This document shows positions 4,842-7,291 of a stretch of 7,291 bases of DNA, piece after piece. A program made the translations under genes and the position numbers. The notes under the pieces are model-generated. The model was not told the origin of the DNA and made no database searches. It worked only from the letters and a program-made list of their open reading frames with translations. This stretch comes from Sphingobacterium sp. UBA1575 (GTDB lineage Bacteria > Bacteroidota > Bacteroidia > Sphingobacteriales > Sphingobacteriaceae): positions 1 to 7,291 of the forward strand of contig DCOH01000027.1 of NCBI GenBank assembly GCA_002322865.1, given 5' to 3'. Each line of letters opens with the position of its first letter. The stretch's first letter is position 1.

Positions 4842-7291
4842 ATGAAAAGATTGCTCAGCATCATAGGCTGTTTTTTCACTATTTGTGTTATGGCACAGGT
4901 GAAATCGCCCTCCGAGTTCCTCGGTTATCAGGTGGGTACCAAAGTTACGCCTTATTGGAAGGTGTTGGACTATTATGCGTACATCGCCAAGGAATTCCCC
5001 AACCAAGTGAAAATAGAGTCCTATGGTTCTTCTATTGAAGGGAGGCCGTTGCAGGTTTTTTATGTTTCTTCCGCAAAGCATATTTCGAAATTAGAGGAAA
5101 TCAGGAACAATAACCTAAAACTTGCCAAGGCTTTGGAAGGGGAGGGAAGCAGTAACATTCCTGCAATTATCTGGATGAGCAATAACGTCCATGGAAATGA
5201 AACTTCATCTATTGAAGCTTCCATGCTGACCCTTTTCGAATTGCTCAACCCGAAGAATCAAGAGACAAAGCGCTGGTTGGAAAACACCTTGGTCATCATC
5301 GATCCTTGTCTGAATCCGGATGGGACGGAACGGTATAACAATTGGCATAACGGTGTTGTAGGCGCGCAGTATAACCCGGAACTGTATGCCCGGGAACATC
5401 GGGAACCATGGCCTGGAGGTCGATTGAACCACTATTATTTCGATATGAACCGCGATTGGGCATGGCAGACCCAACAGGAAAGCAGGCTACGTGCGGTGAT
5501 CTATAACAAATGGCTGCCGCATATTCATGTCGATTTTCATGAGCAAGGCATCAATGCACCCTATTATTTTCCGCCAGCGGCAGAGCCTTTGCACGAGGTG
5601 ATCACCCCATGGCAAAGGGAGTTTCAGACCACCATCGGAAGGCACAATGCAAAATATTTTGATTCCAAAGGTTGGCTATATTTTACCAAGGAACGTTTTG
5701 ACCTGTTCTATCCTTCTTATGGGGATACCTATCCGATCTATTCAGGTGCTATTGGGATGACCTTTGAAAAGGCCGGTAATGGTTCTGCCGGTTTGGGGGT
5801 GTATACCGATAATAAGGATACATTGACCCTGGTTGATCGCGCAATCCAACATCATGCATCCGGTATCAATATCGTAGAAGTGGTATCGCAGCATGCGGAC
5901 AAGGTCGTGGCGGAATTCAAGAAGTTTGGTGAAGATGCCATAGCAGGTAAATTATCCTCCTATCATAGTTATGTGATAAAATATGATGCTGCAAGGGAAG
6001 GCAGTTTGCGGGCTCTTTTGAAATTATTGGATAAGAACCAGATCAAGTATTATGCAGGAACGGGTTCGGTTAAGGGAATGGATTATTTCAGTAAAAAAGA
6101 AGCAAATTATACCCTGTCGGAGAAAGATGTGGTCATTCCGGGAAGTCAAGCTAAGGCAGCATTGATCAGGGTATTGTTTGAGCCTGATGCAAAATTGACG
6201 GATTCGGTCACTTATGATATCACCGCATGGGCAATGCCTTATGTTTATGGTCTCCCGGCCATTGCTTCTATGGCAAAACCGGCTAAACTCCAGCCTTATT
6301 CTTTAGAAAATTTGGAAAATCCGGCTGCAGCAGGTTTTGGCTACGCGATAAAATGGGATGGGTTTTCCGCGGCACAACTCACGGCAGCCTTATTGAAAAG
6401 GAAAATTAGTTTGAAATCTTCCGATTATGCCTTTAAGTTAGGAAAAGAAGATTTTCCGCGGGGATCCTTGTTGATCATGAAGAACGGGAATAAGCAGGCC
6501 GATGCGGAACGGATCATCAAGGAGGAGGCGGATAAGCTTCAGGTAAGGTTATATCCGATCCAGTCTGGGATTGTGGAAGGCGGTAGAGATTTAGGAAGCT
6601 CGGATGTAAAAACTGTGAAAACCCCTAAGGTGCTGATGATGGCTGGCGAGGGGATTAGGGCAACCAATGTAGGCGAGATCTGGCATTATTTTGATGAAAT
6701 GCTTAAATATCCGATAACCTTGATCAATCCTTCGGATTTTTCTCGGGTAAAATGGAGCGATATTGATGTGTTCATCATGCCGAATGGTAATTATTCCTTT
6801 TTAAAGGATACCAATCAAAGTAAGGAATTTGCGAGTTGGCTGCGGGCAGGTGGAAAGGTGGTGGCATTGGAATCTGTCGTCGGGCAATTGGCGAGTCAGG
6901 AATGGTCTAAGCTAAAGGCTGTGAAAACGGATACCAGTGCAAAGAATAAACCAAATCCCTTGAAAAAATATGCAGATAGGGAAAGAGGCGCTTTGGAAAA
7001 CTATACGGCTGGAGCTATCTATAAGGTCACATTCGATGATTCACATCCTTTGATGTATGGAATTAAGGATTATTTCACCTTAAAAACAGATGCTAACCTA
7101 TACCAGTATTTTCAGAACAGTGAAGGCTGGAATGTAGGGTATATCACAGAGGGCTCTAAAGTAAGTGGCTTTGTAGGACACAACCTGAATAAGAAACTGA
7201 AGAATGGCCTGGTATTCGGAACGCAGCAGATTGGTCAAGGAACGGTAGTTTACTTGACGGATAATGTGCTTTTCCGGAATTTTTGGGAAAG
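4842..7291 (+). CDS. Secreted M14-family zinc carboxypeptidase with C-terminal amidotransferase-like region (3' end cut by window)
   Basis: The frame is open from ATG 4842 through 816 complete codons to the window edge. Residues 1-18 form a Sec signal peptide (KR, hydrophobic core, likely cleavage after VMA), so the protein should act in the periplasm or outside. The M14 peptidase domain spans about 30-350. Zinc ligands are H117 and E120 (HGNE) and H233 (VDFHEQG). Substrate-binding N203-R204 lie in DMNRDW, NPDG is at 158-161, and the catalytic glutamate is probably E309 (MTFEKAG). All key residues are present, so it should be an active metallopeptidase removing C-terminal residues from peptides. 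A linker region (about 360-595) leads to a Rossmann-like class I glutamine-amidotransferase-type region from residue 597 (KVLMMAGEG). No catalytic Cys-His pair is evident there, so that part is probably structural or binding. Bacteroidota homologues with this layout run to roughly 830 aa, so I infer only a short tail is missing. Neighbours give no specific substrate. Confidence 0.93.
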   Translation, partial: MKRLLSIIGCFFTICVMAQVKSPSEFLGYQVGTKVTPYWKVLDYYAYIAKEFPNQVKIESYGSSIEGRPLQVFYVSSAKHISKLEEIRNNNLKLAKALEGEGSSNIPAIIWMSNNVHGNETSSIEASMLTLFELLNPKNQETKRWLENTLVIIDPCLNPDGTERYNNWHNGVVGAQYNPELYAREHREPWPGGRLNHYYFDMNRDWAWQTQQESRLRAVIYNKWLPHIHVDFHEQGINAPYYFPPAAEPLHEVITPWQREFQTTIGRHNAKYFDSKGWLYFTKERFDLFYPSYGDTYPIYSGAIGMTFEKAGNGSAGLGVYTDNKDTLTLVDRAIQHHASGINIVEVVSQHADKVVAEFKKFGEDAIAGKLSSYHSYVIKYDAAREGSLRALLKLLDKNQIKYYAGTGSVKGMDYFSKKEANYTLSEKDVVIPGSQAKAALIRVLFEPDAKLTDSVTYDITAWAMPYVYGLPAIASMAKPAKLQPYSLENLENPAAAGFGYAIKWDGFSAAQLTAALLKRKISLKSSDYAFKLGKEDFPRGSLLIMKNGNKQADAERIIKEEADKLQVRLYPIQSGIVEGGRDLGSSDVKTVKTPKVLMMAGEGIRATNVGEIWHYFDEMLKYPITLINPSDFSRVKWSDIDVFIMPNGNYSFLKDTNQSKEFASWLRAGGKVVALESVVGQLASQEWSKLKAVKTDTSAKNKPNPLKKYADRERGALENYTAGAIYKVTFDDSHPLMYGIKDYFTLKTDANLYQYFQNSEGWNVGYITEGSKVSGFVGHNLNKKLKNGLVFGTQQIGQGTVVYLTDNVLFRNFWE

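Noticed and set aside
4842..4871. Lipobox-like IIGC at residues 7-10 of the M14 peptidase
   Set aside because: The hydrophobic core before Cys10 would be too short for lipoprotein processing; cleavage after VMA at residue 18 fits a normal Sec signal.
4776..5474. Minus-strand ORFs (4776-5081, 5060-5248, 5205-5474)
   Set aside because: They are antisense to the M14 peptidase, whose frame has the signal peptide and zinc ligands and stays open to the window end.

Overview
The window looks like an ordinary chromosomal stretch from a member of the Bacteroidota, most likely Sphingobacteriales (Sphingobacterium/Pedobacter-like). I infer this from the AT-rich intergenic DNA, the lack of clear Shine-Dalgarno sites before the starts, the heavy use of AGG for arginine, and the gene types. 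These include a short-sensor AraC regulator, a multi-pass membrane histidine kinase without a receiver partner, and an exported M14 peptidase with a C-terminal glutamine-amidotransferase-like region. The genus is not proven by the sequence.

Layout. Bases 1-30 hold a probable transcription terminator of a gene lying to the left. Bases 31-397 have no convincing gene, only two weak short ORFs that start back to back from one CATATG. An AraC-family regulator follows (398-1213, +). A long gene-poor gap (1214-1948, 735 bp) holds several small inverted repeats and one 43-codon ORF. Next is a six-TM histidine kinase (1949-3271, +) with a GTG start directly behind a run of eight T. The kinase converges on a PLP-dependent Cys/Met-metabolism enzyme (3553-4731, -). 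A 9-bp perfect inverted repeat lies in the 281-bp gap between them. The PLP enzyme is divergent, across 110 bp, from a secreted M14 zinc carboxypeptidase (4842 to the window end, +). That last reading frame is open through all 816 complete codons and is cut by the window edge.

Function. The two left-hand genes are regulatory: a one-component transcription factor and a sensor kinase. Neither carries a receiver domain, and they are too far apart to call an operon. The two right-hand genes are metabolic: cytosolic sulfur amino-acid or cystathionine chemistry, and exported peptide degradation. Nothing in the sequence ties the four genes into one pathway. I found no mobile element, CRISPR array, tRNA, rRNA or defence system, and no clear new multi-gene system. 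The points most worth a second look are the long structured gap before the kinase, the unusual active-site surroundings of the PLP enzyme, the sensor region of the kinase, and the peptidase/amidotransferase-like fusion.
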